Assembly (NCBI GenBank): GCA_030849075.1
Contig: JASAOO010003175.1
Location: 1-26,671 of the forward strand
Length of the DNA: 26,671 nucleotides
Direction of reading: 5' to 3'
DNA from: Zelonia costaricensis
Lineage: Eukaryota > Euglenozoa > Kinetoplastea > Trypanosomatida > Trypanosomatidae
Shown here one piece after another: positions 1-8,882 of the stretch (position 1 is its first letter; every line of letters starts with the position of its first letter). The notes beneath the pieces were generated by a model that did no database searches, was not told where the DNA came from, and saw only the letters and a list, made by a program, of their open reading frames with translations. A program made the translations under genes and the position numbers.

Positions 1-53
1 TACGCGTCCGAGAGGGGAACAAAGGAGGGTCGAGGATTTGGGGTTGTGGAGGA

Positions 54-64
54 GGGGGGGGGGG
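54..64. repeat. Poly-G tract (11 G)
   Basis: Uninterrupted run of 11 G on the plus strand, so C11 in the minus-strand transcript. It is one of several homopolymer tracts in non-coding parts of the window. Confidence 0.9.
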
Positions 65-245
65 ACAGGCGCTGCGAGGCGGGCAGGGCAACCGCATCGA
101 GAAGTGCGAGGAGGCCAAGTAAAGGGTGAGCCGGCTCCCTCCGCGGGGCGCGCTTGTTGCCACCCCCACCCTTCGTGCCGTCGCACCACGCTCTGGGTAA
201 CAGCGCGGCTCGGCACGTGGTTCGGCCACAGGGGAGGGGAGGCGA

Positions 246-257
246 GGGGGGGGGGGG
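246..257. repeat. Poly-G tract (12 G)
   Basis: Uninterrupted run of 12 G on the plus strand in the non-coding left flank. Confidence 0.9.
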
Positions 258-842
258 CATGCACGCCACCAGCGGCCAGGGCCCTGCGTCATGCGGCGCT
301 GCCTCGTAGGCCAGCACGGTCACCACCAGTACAGAAGTCGCTTTCCGCTTCCCCTTCCACACACACACACACGCACACTCTCGTGCACGCGCGTGGACGC
401 AGTGCACCCGTGTTGATCTGTGTTGCTCCTTCTGCTCACTTTCATTCCTATGTCGCTTCCTGTATGCAATCATCTATGCACCGCCGACACCAGCGTCGGT
501 CTTCTCGTCCACACTCACAAATACACAGACACAGAAAGGTGGAGTGCCCAACGCCAACACCCACATGCGCGTCCTCCATTCAGTCAATACACGAACACTT
601 CTATGAGAGTCGTGCGACGATCACAACCACATCACAGCAGACGCAAACACGCGCGCACAGACGTGCGATGCTGTGTGCTGTCGACGCGTGCACGACACGA
701 GAGGCAGAGGCGCGTGCTCTGCCACGCGGCACCCGCGCGTCGCGATTACTGAGCAGAAGCGTGGCGCGGACACTCCACGGCGTCTTGCCCACGCGGCGTC
801 ACTCGCGCCGCGTTGTGCCCACACAGAAGCTGGCACGCCAGC

Positions 843-1739
843 TCACTTTTTGAGGAACGGCTCGCACACCTTGATGACCTTGGGGCACATGCGGAAGTCC
901 ACGAGCTGGCGGGAGACGACCGCCATCTTGGCCCCGCTGGTGAGCAGGTCGGCGATGTGCCCCGTCTCGGTTTTGACGCCATTGGAGAGAATTCCGTCGA
1001 GGCTGCCGTACTTCTTCAGCAGCGTGCGGGCACGCACTTTGCCGATGCCCTTCATGCCGGGGATGTTGTCCGAGACGTCGCCGGCGAGAGCCTTGAAGTC
1101 GCGCACCAGTTTCGGGTGCACCCCGACGCGGTTGATCACACCACGCTCGGAGACGAGGTGCTTGGTGCGGATGTCGTAGTGGTAGCTCTTGTGTGCCTCA
1201 TCGATGAGCTGGTAGAGGTCGTAGTCGTGCGACATCACGACGGTGGGCCGCTTTGTTTGCTGGTTGTACAGCGCCAGTGTCGCGATCATGTCGTCGGCCT
1301 CCGCGTTCACGCTGGCTAGCCGTGCGTCGCCGTCTGGCACGATGAGCAGCGAGTCCTTCGGCTCATCCGCGAAGACCTTCTTGGCCACCTTTTCCATCAT
1401 CGCAAACTCCGGCGTCAGCTTGCGCTCGCTTCGGTTTGCCTTGTACTCCTCGTAGATCTGCCGCCGCCCGCCGTCGCCGTGGTCGAAGCAGACGATGATC
1501 CTGTTGTGCTTCTGCGTGTGCGCGTACTCGACCTGTGGCGAGAGCAGGTGCTGGGCCATGTGCGACGGGTCGAAGCTGTGGGCCGTCGCGATGATGTAGC
1601 GCGCGTTCTTTATCGCGAAGAGCTTGACATCCAGCGGGGTGCCGTAGCGCTCCTGGGTGTAGCTCCATCGGTGGTACCACCGATGCACCACCGCCGGGCC
1701 GTCGATGAGCACCACCGCCCGTTCACGAGCCGGCATCAT
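843..1739 (-). CDS. SSE1: 5'-3' exonuclease / flap endonuclease family protein, SSE1-like
   Basis: Encodes 298 aa (about 33 kDa) with the layout of the 5'-nuclease domain of bacterial DNA polymerase I. The first acidic residue is in LIDGPAVVH (D13). The arch region has FDHGDGGRRQIYEEYKANR (86-103). Metal-binding acids follow in AEADDM (E147, D149, D150) and SHDYD (D172, D174). A helix-3-turn-helix spans 217-250, with ALAGDVSDNIPGMKGIGK holding D221 and D224. By family knowledge it should cut 5' flaps or RNA primers in a structure-dependent way. The trypanosomatid member I know with this build is the mitochondrial structure-specific endonuclease SSE1, implicated in kinetoplast minicircle primer removal. 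A strong splice acceptor 5 nt upstream supports this ATG; a second ATG follows directly. The longer open frame upstream is low-complexity and rejected. No N-terminal presequence is visible, which is odd for a mitochondrial protein. Fold confidence is high; the SSE1 identity is inferred. Confidence 0.85.
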   Translation of the reverse strand: MMPARERAVVLIDGPAVVHRWYHRWSYTQERYGTPLDVKLFAIKNARYIIATAHSFDPSHMAQHLLSPQVEYAHTQKHNRIIVCFDHGDGGRRQIYEEYKANRSERKLTPEFAMMEKVAKKVFADEPKDSLLIVPDGDARLASVNAEADDMIATLALYNQQTKRPTVVMSHDYDLYQLIDEAHKSYHYDIRTKHLVSERGVINRVGVHPKLVRDFKALAGDVSDNIPGMKGIGKVRARTLLKKYGSLDGILSNGVKTETGHIADLLTSGAKMAVVSRQLVDFRMCPKVIKVCEPFLKK

Positions 1740-2746
1740 GCAGTCTAGAGAAAGATGGAAAAGAAAAGAAGAAAGAGGCGCACCGCTGGCGACAAGCGTG
1801 AACGCAACAGCACACACCCGCACGCACCCGCAGAGAGAGGGACAAACGCGCCTTCTAGCAATAAGAAAACGGAAAGGAAAGACACGGATATTTGGTGTGC
1901 TGTAGTCTACACTGTGAACGCACCCGGACTGGTAGGTGAGGAAGGAGGACGCGTTTGACGGGGACGCGACGTGTGTGCACACCTGCGAAACGCCGTGCAA
2001 GCGCGGTGCGTGTGCCGCAGTGCCGCTGTCTTCAGCTGTGTGGCAACCCCCTGCCCCCTCGTGTGCACGGTCGGCAAAGTCGCGGCAGGAGCGATGCAGA
2101 AAGCGCGTCTCGCCCTTCTTGCTGTCCTTCTGTTCGATTGCGTCCTGCTGCCTGACCAGAAAGAGAGATGGAGACTCCGTTCGACGGAACCACACGTGCG
2201 CGGCCCGCTGATGTGCGCGCTCGCGCTTGCACCCCGGCGGATACCTGACACGAAAAAAAAAAGAAGGGAATGGTGGTGGACTGCCCGTGAGCAACGTCCG
2301 CTGACGCGCGAAAGCGCGAGGAGGGTGCAAAGTGGTGATGACGTTAGCGAGGGAGGGGGGAGGAGGGGGAGGAGGGAGGCGCAGTGGAGGCAGCGACAGA
2401 GACGGGAGAGGGACGTTGGCGATGCCATTGAACAGCGACGTCGTGGGGGGAAAGGAGGCGGCGTGCGCCGCTAGAGCGATGAATGCGCAGGGAGGGTCGC
2501 GTAGGGTTGACGCTGCACCTCTGTGCGCTGCGTCGTGGGCTATTGTGCATCTCGGGGCCAACCTTCAGTTGCAGGCAGAAGTAAAGCAAACGCAGCGCGG
2601 CGATCTCCGCACGCGTGCATCGGCGCACCTTCAGCGGCGAGTGCCACAGGGTGGGCAGGCAGGCGCCCCAAATAGCGCGGTGACGTGTGTGGAGGGAGGC
2701 ACGCGCAGGTCACGGGTAAGGCGCCGAACCCGAGGCGCGCCCTCGC
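1740..2746. other. Intergenic: 5' leader of SSE1-like gene and 3' UTR of PSMD5-like gene
   Basis: No gene recognised. On the minus strand the part nearest 1740 is a polypyrimidine tract with a trans-splice acceptor (see 1745-1779). The rest includes purine-rich plus-strand sequence near 2340-2400 and should hold the 3' UTR and polyadenylation site of the gene ending at 2747. Open frames here are compositionally biased and not credible. Confidence 0.6.
1745..1779 (-). promoter_or_regulatory. Predicted spliced-leader acceptor for the SSE1-like gene
   Basis: On the minus strand a tract made almost only of T and C (1747-1779) ends in TCTCTAG, with the AG at 1746-1745. The first ATG follows after only 5 nt. 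Kinetoplastid trans-splicing normally uses the first AG after such a tract, so this fixes the start at 1739 and implies a very short 5' UTR. Confidence 0.65.
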
Positions 2747-4087
2747 TCAGTCCCTCGTCATGAGCGAGACGCCGCTGGAGCCGGCCGGGTAGAGCCCGCG
2801 CTGCGTCACCTGCGCCAGTCGCGTCTTCACGCTGTCCGGCAGCGTCGCATGTTGGAGAAGGTAGTCAGCCGCCTGCAGCTTCAGCGAGCGCACCGTCACG
2901 TTCTCCTCGTGTGCGCCGCTGCTGATGAAGGAGGCACAGGCCGCTCCGAGCACGCCGCAGAGCGACTCCACCGGCAAACATGCCAGCACGACACGCCACA
3001 GGGCGAGGCGCACGTCGTCATCCGGGCAAGTGCGCGTCTGCCACGCGTCCAGAAGGAGGTCCTTTGTAAAGAAGGAAGCGGCACCGAGATGCGAGGAGGT
3101 CAGCATGCAGAGCATCAAGTTGAGCGTCGACAGCCGCAGCGACGCCGATGTGCTGCGGAGCCGCGCCTGCAGCGTCTGGCACGGCAGCTGCGATGTCACG
3201 GCGGTCCATCCCGCCGCCGTGGAGGCTGCGGCGCTGAGCACGTCAAAGATGGCCTCTGTCGTCGAATCGTCCCGCTGACTCGCCTCCGCGGCAGCGGGTG
3301 CGACGGCAGCCACGCACGCGGCGGCGTAGCGCTCCCCGTTCGCCTCGTGCCGCACCAGCGCCAGGCCCCAGAAGCGGCAGACGAAGGCGAAGTACAGTGC
3401 GTCGTCGCTGTCGCGCAAGGCGGCCATGGCGCGCTCCTGCAGCGCCGCAGGGACGGCCACCGTGCGGCACGCCACCCCGCTCGCGACAAGGTAGTTGGCG
3501 AGCAGCAGCGGGTCGCTCTCGAAGGCGCCCTGCGTGGCTGTGAAGAGGAACGGGAGGAGCGCAGTGTGCGCGACGAGGAAGGCGCACATGGCCGCGTTCG
3601 TGGGTGACTCCGCGGCGTCGCAGTCGAACAGGCGCAGGACGTGCTCGTTGTGGAAGTGCGCGTCCAGGCAGCGCCCAACGAGCGCCGCGGCGGTCGCGTC
3701 CGCGTCGCGGGCGAGAGCGACGAGACGGTGAAGTGGCGCCGACATGCTCGCCGCCAGGGCGACGTCTGCCGCCGCCGCAGAGCGGACGACGAAGTCGATC
3801 ACAAACTGCGCGGCTGGAGAGAGCACCACAGCGCGCGCCGCATCGAGTGGGTTGGTCAACACGCCTTCGAGGACGCGGCCGATGAGGCGAAAGACGTCGG
3901 GGTTCTGCACCGCCTCCATCTCCTCCAGCAGCCCTTGAAGCCCCGCGGCGCCGGCGGGGTCAGCAAGCATGGCCACAACATGCTCGGGCGTGAGGAGCTG
4001 TTGAAGCCGCTTCGTCGCGTCGCGTGAGACGGCGATGTCGTCAGACGACACGTTGATCGCCAGCTCGCGGAGATCGCTTGCCTCCAT
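2747..4087 (-). CDS. Helical-repeat protein, possible PSMD5/S5b-like proteasome assembly chaperone
   Basis: Encodes 446 aa, almost wholly predicted alpha-helix, rich in Ala and Leu, with no membrane segment or signal peptide. It has the texture of an ARM/HEAT solenoid. Two places recall human PSMD5 (about 500 aa): FVCRFWGLALV (about residues 237-247), resembling the PSMD5 stretch around its VKFFGNLAV, and the C-terminus, where a helix is followed by LYPAGSSGVSLMTRD much as PSMD5 ends after its last helix. PSMD5 chaperones the Rpt1-Rpt2-Rpn1 module of the 26S proteasome base; that role here is only inferred. The start is the first ATG after a good acceptor at 4138-4139; the long upstream extension of the open frame is Pro/Arg/Ser-rich and rejected. 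It could equally be another ARM-repeat protein. The gene call is firm, the family call tentative. Confidence 0.85.
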   Translation of the reverse strand: MEASDLRELAINVSSDDIAVSRDATKRLQQLLTPEHVVAMLADPAGAAGLQGLLEEMEAVQNPDVFRLIGRVLEGVLTNPLDAARAVVLSPAAQFVIDFVVRSAAAADVALAASMSAPLHRLVALARDADATAAALVGRCLDAHFHNEHVLRLFDCDAAESPTNAAMCAFLVAHTALLPFLFTATQGAFESDPLLLANYLVASGVACRTVAVPAALQERAMAALRDSDDALYFAFVCRFWGLALVRHEANGERYAAACVAAVAPAAAEASQRDDSTTEAIFDVLSAAASTAAGWTAVTSQLPCQTLQARLRSTSASLRLSTLNLMLCMLTSSHLGAASFFTKDLLLDAWQTRTCPDDDVRLALWRVVLACLPVESLCGVLGAACASFISSGAHEENVTVRSLKLQAADYLLQHATLPDSVKTRLAQVTQRGLYPAGSSGVSLMTRD

Positions 4088-4137
4088 GCTGGCTTCGTCG
4101 CTGCTCGAGCGCTGCGAGTTGAGAACTCTCTCACTTG

Positions 4138-4179
4138 CTGCGCAGCGCGAGAGGAGGAAGCGGGTGAGGGTGAGGGGGG
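4138..4179 (-). promoter_or_regulatory. Predicted spliced-leader acceptor for the PSMD5-like gene
   Basis: Minus-strand C/T-rich tract (4149-4179) followed by GCTGCGCAG with the AG at 4139-4138. No other AG lies between tract and acceptor. The ATG at 4087 is about 50 nt further on. Confidence 0.55.
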
Positions 4180-4469
4180 CAGAGCGCGAGGGGCGGCGCG
4201 TGCGCGCAGGCACCGCAGTGAAAGAGGCGCCCCGAGGGCGTGTGCGTCGGCTGCGTTGTGGAGGGGGGGGGAGACGGAAGGGCGAACACCGGAAGAGCGG
4301 GGAAAAGTGGGACGAAGATGAAGCCGCTCCTGAGCCGCGTGCGGCATGCGAGGGGGGCGAGGCGCGGTGCTGCCGTGCATAGACGGCGGCGTCACACAGC
4401 GCACGTCCATTCCAGGCACTGTGGCTTCCCCCCAGCACGTGGCACGCGCAGCCACCGCACGCACGTCCC

Positions 4470-4482
4470 GGGGGGGGGGGGG
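4470..4482. repeat. Poly-G tract (13 G)
   Basis: Uninterrupted run of 13 G on the plus strand in intergenic sequence. Confidence 0.9.
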
Positions 4483-4898
4483 CGTGCACCACAGGGCGTC
4501 CCGAGTGCGCACAGTGCGACTCGGATGCGCACAGCGGCGGAAAACAAAAACAGAAAGCGGAAGCGCAAAGGCGGGAGGTGTCGATGGCGCGGCATGCCAC
4601 TCTCCTCTTCGCGCCGCTTCCCCCGTGCATGGGGCCTTGCAGGCTCCTGCACGTGTGGCAGTATGCGTGTTCGGTTGGTGTGCGTTATGGTGGGGAAGGG
4701 AAGACGGGGGGTGTCGGTCGGGGGCGGGGATTACACGGTACAGCGGAGAGGGAAGAGAAAAGAGCCAGGAGAGGAGGGGAGCGGCGGGGGACGGAGACGG
4801 CGGGCATCACGGCGGTTGACCCCTCCAGCGTGACAGGGACGCGGAGACGGCCGAGGACAGCAAAGGTGCAGCGCATCGGGGGCTGCCGGCGGTACGCG

Positions 4899-4964
4899 CC
4901 CCCCCCCCCGCACCTCAGCCCCCTTTCGTCTCCGGGGGGGGNGGGGGGGGGGGGGGGGGGGGGG
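4899..4964. repeat. C11 / G31 homopolymer pair with unresolved base
   Basis: A run of 11 C (4899-4909) and, 24 nt later, a run of about 31 G (4934-4964, with n at 4942) could pair as a very stable GC hairpin in either strand. It begins 38 nt past the stop codon of the MYND gene, in the expected 3' UTR. The tract length is probably inexact because homopolymers this long are hard to sequence. Confidence 0.85.
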
Positions 4965-5002
4965 CAGGCTTGTTCTGGGCGTGCGCACGGGGCGCGGCAG
5001 CG

Positions 5003-5473
5003 CTACAGCGTCGGTGCTTGCTGCGGTGCGTGTGGCGGGTCGGGACGCCGCTGCCCGCACCGTGTGGCGTGCGGGCGGTGGCGCAGGCGCTGGCACGCGG
5101 CGCTGCAGTACCACTCTCGACCACACCGCGGGCACGGAAAGCAGGCCTGCGAGAAGCGAAAGCAGTAGTCGCACATTGGGGTGTCCGGGCCCTCGATCGG
5201 CGAGGTGGACAGCGACCCGGTCGTCTCGTCGGCGTGGGCAGTCGAGCAGGCCAAGTTGTCACCTTCGACGTCGCTGTGGCCACTCTTCTTGGGCCCGACC
5301 TCCGATAGCAGCTGCGGCTGCAGCGGTGGCGTGCGCTCCTCCAGCTCGCGCAGACGAGCATCCATGCGGGCGTTCTGCAAGCACTGCTCGCGTGCCAGCG
5401 CCTCGAGCGTCGTCAGCCGCAGGTCGGCGACTTCCGACTTGAAGAGTTGCTCCTCCATACAGGAGATGTTCAT
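5003..5473 (-). CDS. Coiled-coil protein with C-terminal MYND-type zinc finger
   Basis: Encodes 156 aa. Residues 1-48 are a short leucine-rich amphipathic helix, probably a coiled coil. A low-complexity linker follows. Residues 101-139 form a MYND-type zinc finger: C101-x2-C104, C114-x2-C117, YC123-x3-C127, then H135-x3-C139, matching the C-x2-C...C-x2-C...C-x3-C-x7-H-x3-C spacing. MYND fingers mediate protein-protein contacts. With no SET or other catalytic domain attached, this looks like an adaptor. The last 16 residues are Pro/Arg/Gln-rich. The ATG at 5473 is the first in frame with normal coding character. A weak acceptor may lie near 5515-5516. Its partner and process cannot be read from the sequence. 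Confidence 0.85.
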   Translation of the reverse strand: MNISCMEEQLFKSEVADLRLTTLEALAREQCLQNARMDARLRELEERTPPLQPQLLSEVGPKKSGHSDVEGDNLACSTAHADETTGSLSTSPIEGPDTPMCDYCFRFSQACFPCPRCGREWYCSAACQRLRHRPHATRCGQRRPDPPHAPQQAPTL

Positions 5474-5620
5474 GGCGGCAGGGCGCTAATGCGTGCGTGC
5501 AAGGGGGAAGCTGGCTGCCGGCATGGGACGGGGGGGTGGACGAGACGCGGTGAGGAGCAGGAGGGGAAGGGCCCTCTCCGTTCGCACCGTGAGCAAAAGA
5601 AAAGAGGCAGAGGGGGTTGG

Positions 5621-5648
<28 letters not shown>
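5621..5648. repeat. (CA)14 microsatellite
   Basis: Perfect CA dinucleotide array on the plus strand, read as (UG)n in the minus-strand transcript. It lies about 150 nt upstream of the MYND gene start, so it may fall in its leader or in the preceding spacer. Confidence 0.95.
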
Positions 5649-5651
<3 letters not shown>

Positions 5652-7484
5652 GCGGCGCTGAGAAGGGGACAGGCAGGCGCAGCAGAGTCGATAACGCAGG
5701 CGGCTAAGATATCGTTGTGAGAGAGAGGGAGACGTTTCGTCAAAGGTCGAGGGTGGAGGCGGCACGGCACGGAGCGCCAAACGTGCCGTGGACGGTGAAG
5801 GCGGGAGAAAGGAGTCCCCCGCTCGGGGAGTGCGGCGAGGCACAAGCAGAAAAGAACCACCGCAAGGGCCGTGCGTGGACGGGTGTGCGTGGCCTACGCG
5901 TCCTTGTGCTCTTTGCGCTTGCTTGTGTGGAGCCGCTGCGACTGCGTCGGGAAAGAAAAGAGGATGGGAAGTGAGTGTCAAGCGGCAGCGACGTGCGTCA
6001 AGGCACCACGCCAGAACCTGGTGCTGTGTGTTTGCGTTCGCACAGCAAGGGCGGGGGCGGGGGGATGACGGCAAACGGACACCAGGAAGACCGTGGACAA
6101 GTGCGAGAGGTGGGCGATGCCGAGAGAGAGAGAGATGCAGCACTAGGGAGGCGCAGAGGAGAGTCGGCCAAAGCACGCCGGGGTGACCCACCGCCGAAGC
6201 GCCACGGAGCAGCGCAGCCGCTGTCGGGTGGGGGAGGGGGGGGAGGGGGGTTAGTCGAGCGACGCGCCAACGAGGTCGGAGCGACAGCGCGGCGGAGCTG
6301 TTTTGCCGCGATGCTGCCGCGACTGTACGTGCGTTTTTCTTCTCATCAAGTGGCGTGTGCGGGCTCGGTTTGGGAGTGGGGTGCACGGCCCTGCCCATTG
6401 GGGCGCCACCGTGCACCCCACCCCCAGCGGCTTGTGTTGTTCGGCATTTCGGAGGGCGTTGCGGGTTGCCGTGGTGCCGCCTTGCTGCGGCGGGGCGGCC
6501 ATGAGCGCAGGAGGGGTGAGGGAGAGGGAGCAAAGACAAAGAAAAGAGAGAGCCAACGGTGAGCTTTAGTTTGGTTAGCTAAACGGAAACAAATGTACAG
6601 AGGGTATGAGGCGTGATGACTCCGTTGTCTCTCTTGTCGAGCTCAGCTCCCCCCCCGCCCGCCGTCCCTTCTCTCTCTCGCGCTCTCCTTCCTCGCACCC
6701 TCCGAGTGCGAGCGGGAGAGTCGTCTGAGTGAAAGGTGAAGCTCCATGCTCGAGTGCAACGGTGCGGCCTCCCGCGCCCCACCATACCACACCCACGTCC
6801 CCTTCGACATTAGGTCTACCTCCCTTGTGCAGCCTTCGAAGGGGGAGGGAGGAAGTGGGTGGAGGCTGGGAGTCGGCGCGCTCCGGCCCCCCCCCCCTCC
6901 CCCCTCGGCGAGCCGTGATGACCCACACCGGTGGGCGGGCGAGTCGTTGCCTCGAGCGGAACGCGGAGGGGCGAGTGAAGGAGGCGTGTGGCATGCGGCG
7001 GTAAAAGGAGACGAGCGGCACACCCACGCCACGGACAACCCCACAAGGCCGGCGCGGGCACGGGGAAAAGCAAATCGGGGTTGTGGGAGAAAATGAAGTG
7101 GCGAGTCTCTGGGCGGAAGAGGGGGGGGAGGCCACGAGAGCGGTCGCCGAAGAACAGCGCTGCGGGGGGAGGAGGAGGGTCGCCGCAGCAGCGGCGTGGC
7201 AAGCAGGGGGAGCACCGCAACGACCGAGCGGCTCCGATGGGCGATGAAGTGGTGCCCCGGTGAGAAAAGACGAGGGGGGTGGGGAGTGGGGAGGCGGGGT
7301 CTGGGCCGAGGTAGAAACGGCGAAGAAGCGGGTGACGAGGGGCACAAGCGGAGAAGCCGCACGTCACGAACGGACGTGCGGGCGGTGGTAGCAAGGGAAG
7401 CGAGCGGTGGTGACGAACGATGTGAGCGCGGCTGTGGCGCAGAAAACGCGGATGCCGTAATGGGCGGAGAAGGGACAGAAAAGG

Positions 7485-7514
7485 ACACACACCCACACAC
7501 ACACACACACACAC
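7485..7514. repeat. CA-rich microsatellite, interrupted once
   Basis: CA dinucleotide tract with one CC interruption, inside the presumed PUF 3' UTR. It is a (UG)n-type tract in the minus-strand transcript. Confidence 0.9.
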
Positions 7515-8368
7515 CTGGAGGTAAAACACGCATCTCAGCTACGCGCTGGCGCACGCGTCGGCGCATCGGCCCCTGTCAAGCATTCCTGATCGCGGCACTG
7601 CACTCCTCAGGAGACGGCCAAGTGACGCGACGCGACGCAGGCATCGTGGCATGTTTCGAGCCTCTCCCACCGTACCGAGCCGGGTGAAGACCAGAATGCA
7701 AGCAAACAGACAAGACATAGAGGCCGTATGCTACGTAGCGCTGAGACCCCGCGCTCAGCCGGCAGGCGAGAGAGCAGATACGCGATGTACACACATACAC
7801 ACACTCACAAACGCACTCACACCAAACCTGTGAGCTGGACGTCCACCGGGCAGGTAGCGCTACGGCAAGAAAACCAGAAAAAGAAAGAAGTAGCACAGTC
7901 GCCGACTCTGCGCATGACCAGCTACGTGCTCTCGCCTGGTGCTCACGTCCGCAAGGCGACGATGAACGGCTCCCTTGACACGCGTACAAACCTCCCGTGG
8001 GGGTTGGAGAAGGCAGAACACGGAAGAGGCGCGCAGCGAGGCCGCTCAAACAGCAACATAGTGGCAAGCCACAGAAAGGGAGACCTAAATAGTTAAAACG
8101 ACAGCGAGTGCATCAGCAGCAAGACACGCCCCAGACAGCAATGCGCCGGCACATGCACACGCGTGCGGGCACAGTACGGGCGGGCAGGGACCAAAGGGGG
8201 GGACACGCAACGATTGCGGGGTGCGCTTTGGGGGAAAGAAATCGCAGCATGATCAGAAGGCACTTCTCCCCCTCTCGATGTGGCGGAACCCCCTGGCGGT
8301 GTGCGCCGCCGAGACCCATTGCAGAAGCGGGAAGACGGGGGCTTGTGGCCCTCGACACCTTGCTGTCT

Positions 8369-8400
8369 CCCTACCCTACCCTACCCTACCCCCCCCCCCC
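8369..8400 (-). repeat. (CCCTA)4-C12: G-quadruplex motif on the minus strand
   Basis: Four perfect CCCTA units (8369-8388) run into 12 C (8389-8400). On the minus strand, which is the sense strand of the PUF transcript, this reads as a G12 run followed by four GGG blocks separated by TA. That satisfies any G-quadruplex rule with 2-nt loops. The unit is one base shorter than the trypanosomatid telomere repeat TTAGGG. It sits about 490 nt past the PUF stop codon. Confidence 0.9.
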
Positions 8401-8882
8401 GCCGCCCCGCCCCCCACAGCTCCCTCGACTACACAAAAACAGAAAAAGGCAGAATGTACACACTATACAGAGGAGAATAGACTGGCAAGTCGAGGTCAGA
8501 GAGGCGGGATGCAAGACCGCACGCGCCACCCCCTTCCCCTTCCCTGTGCAGCTGCGGCAAGTGCTCGCACGCCGCCGTGCCGCGACACCCCGACGCGCGC
8601 ATCGTCGCGAGCCGAGGAGGGAGGGGGGGAGGCTGGCCCGCCGTCGCTCTTGGACCCTCTCTTCGTAAAACAACGGGAGCGGCGGCTGGAGTCTCTCCAC
8701 CGCGGCAAACGCTCGCCACTCTTTTCCCCTCATCGTCGCACCACGTCGATTGCGGGATGCGGCACGCTGCAGACACGAGGGCCGGTTCTGGCACAGCCCT
8801 TTGCCGCCTCGTCACCCGCTCACGCTCTCCCCACGGCGGGCCACTCTTCGCCTTTTTTCAGCACTGTTGGGCCCCCGTGCTG

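Larger units (their letters stand above)
1..842. other. Intergenic / 3' UTR downstream of the SSE1-like gene
   Basis: No gene is recognisable here. The stretch lies after the stop of the minus-strand nuclease gene, so at least its right part should be that gene's 3' UTR. It has G-runs at 54-64 and 246-257, a short CA-rich tract near 359-380, and long open frames of Arg/Ser/His-rich low-complexity sequence typical of GC-rich shadow frames. The neighbouring gene on the left lies outside the window. Confidence 0.6.
4088..5002. other. Intergenic between MYND-type and PSMD5-like genes
   Basis: No gene recognised. It holds the 50-nt 5' UTR and acceptor of the PSMD5-like gene and the 3' UTR of the MYND gene. 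Homopolymers are prominent: G13 at 4470-4482, C11 at 4899-4909 and a long G tract at 4934-4964 that includes the window's only unresolved base. Confidence 0.6.
5474..8882. other. 3.4-kb gene-free region, probably mostly PUF 3' UTR
   Basis: I see no credible gene on either strand in this longest gap. In minus-strand transcription order it follows the PUF stop codon and precedes the MYND gene, so it should be a long PUF 3' UTR plus a short 5' leader. Open frames of 60-300 codons are present but are Pro/Ser/Arg-rich low-complexity translations of biased DNA. Contents include (CA)14 at 5621-5648, a CA-rich tract at 7485-7514, a purine-rich plus strand from about 7080 to 7480 (polypyrimidine on the minus strand), and a (CCCTA)4-C12 block at 8369-8400. 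A small unrecognised gene or non-coding RNA cannot be excluded. Confidence 0.6.

Noticed and set aside
38..853. 271-codon plus-strand open frame at the left edge
   Set aside because: Arg/Ala/Thr/His-rich translation through poly-G and CA repeats on the strand opposite to all neighbouring genes; no family resemblance.
1740..2561. N-terminal extension of the SSE1-like frame
   Set aside because: A strong splice acceptor lies at 1745-1746 within it, and the extension is low-complexity, so it is leader and spacer.
5259..6539. 426-codon minus-strand open frame
   Set aside because: It overlaps the MYND gene in another frame, runs through the CA microsatellite and has biased low-complexity composition.
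6575..7566. Overlapping minus-strand open frames of 230-307 codons
   Set aside because: Translations are Pro/Ser/Arg/His-rich low complexity that track the pyrimidine-rich DNA in several frames at once, with no domain or plausible start context.
8369..8400. Interstitial telomere repeat
   Set aside because: The unit is CCCTA, not CCCTAA, and the array is flanked by ordinary internal genes, so it is treated as a quadruplex-forming simple repeat.
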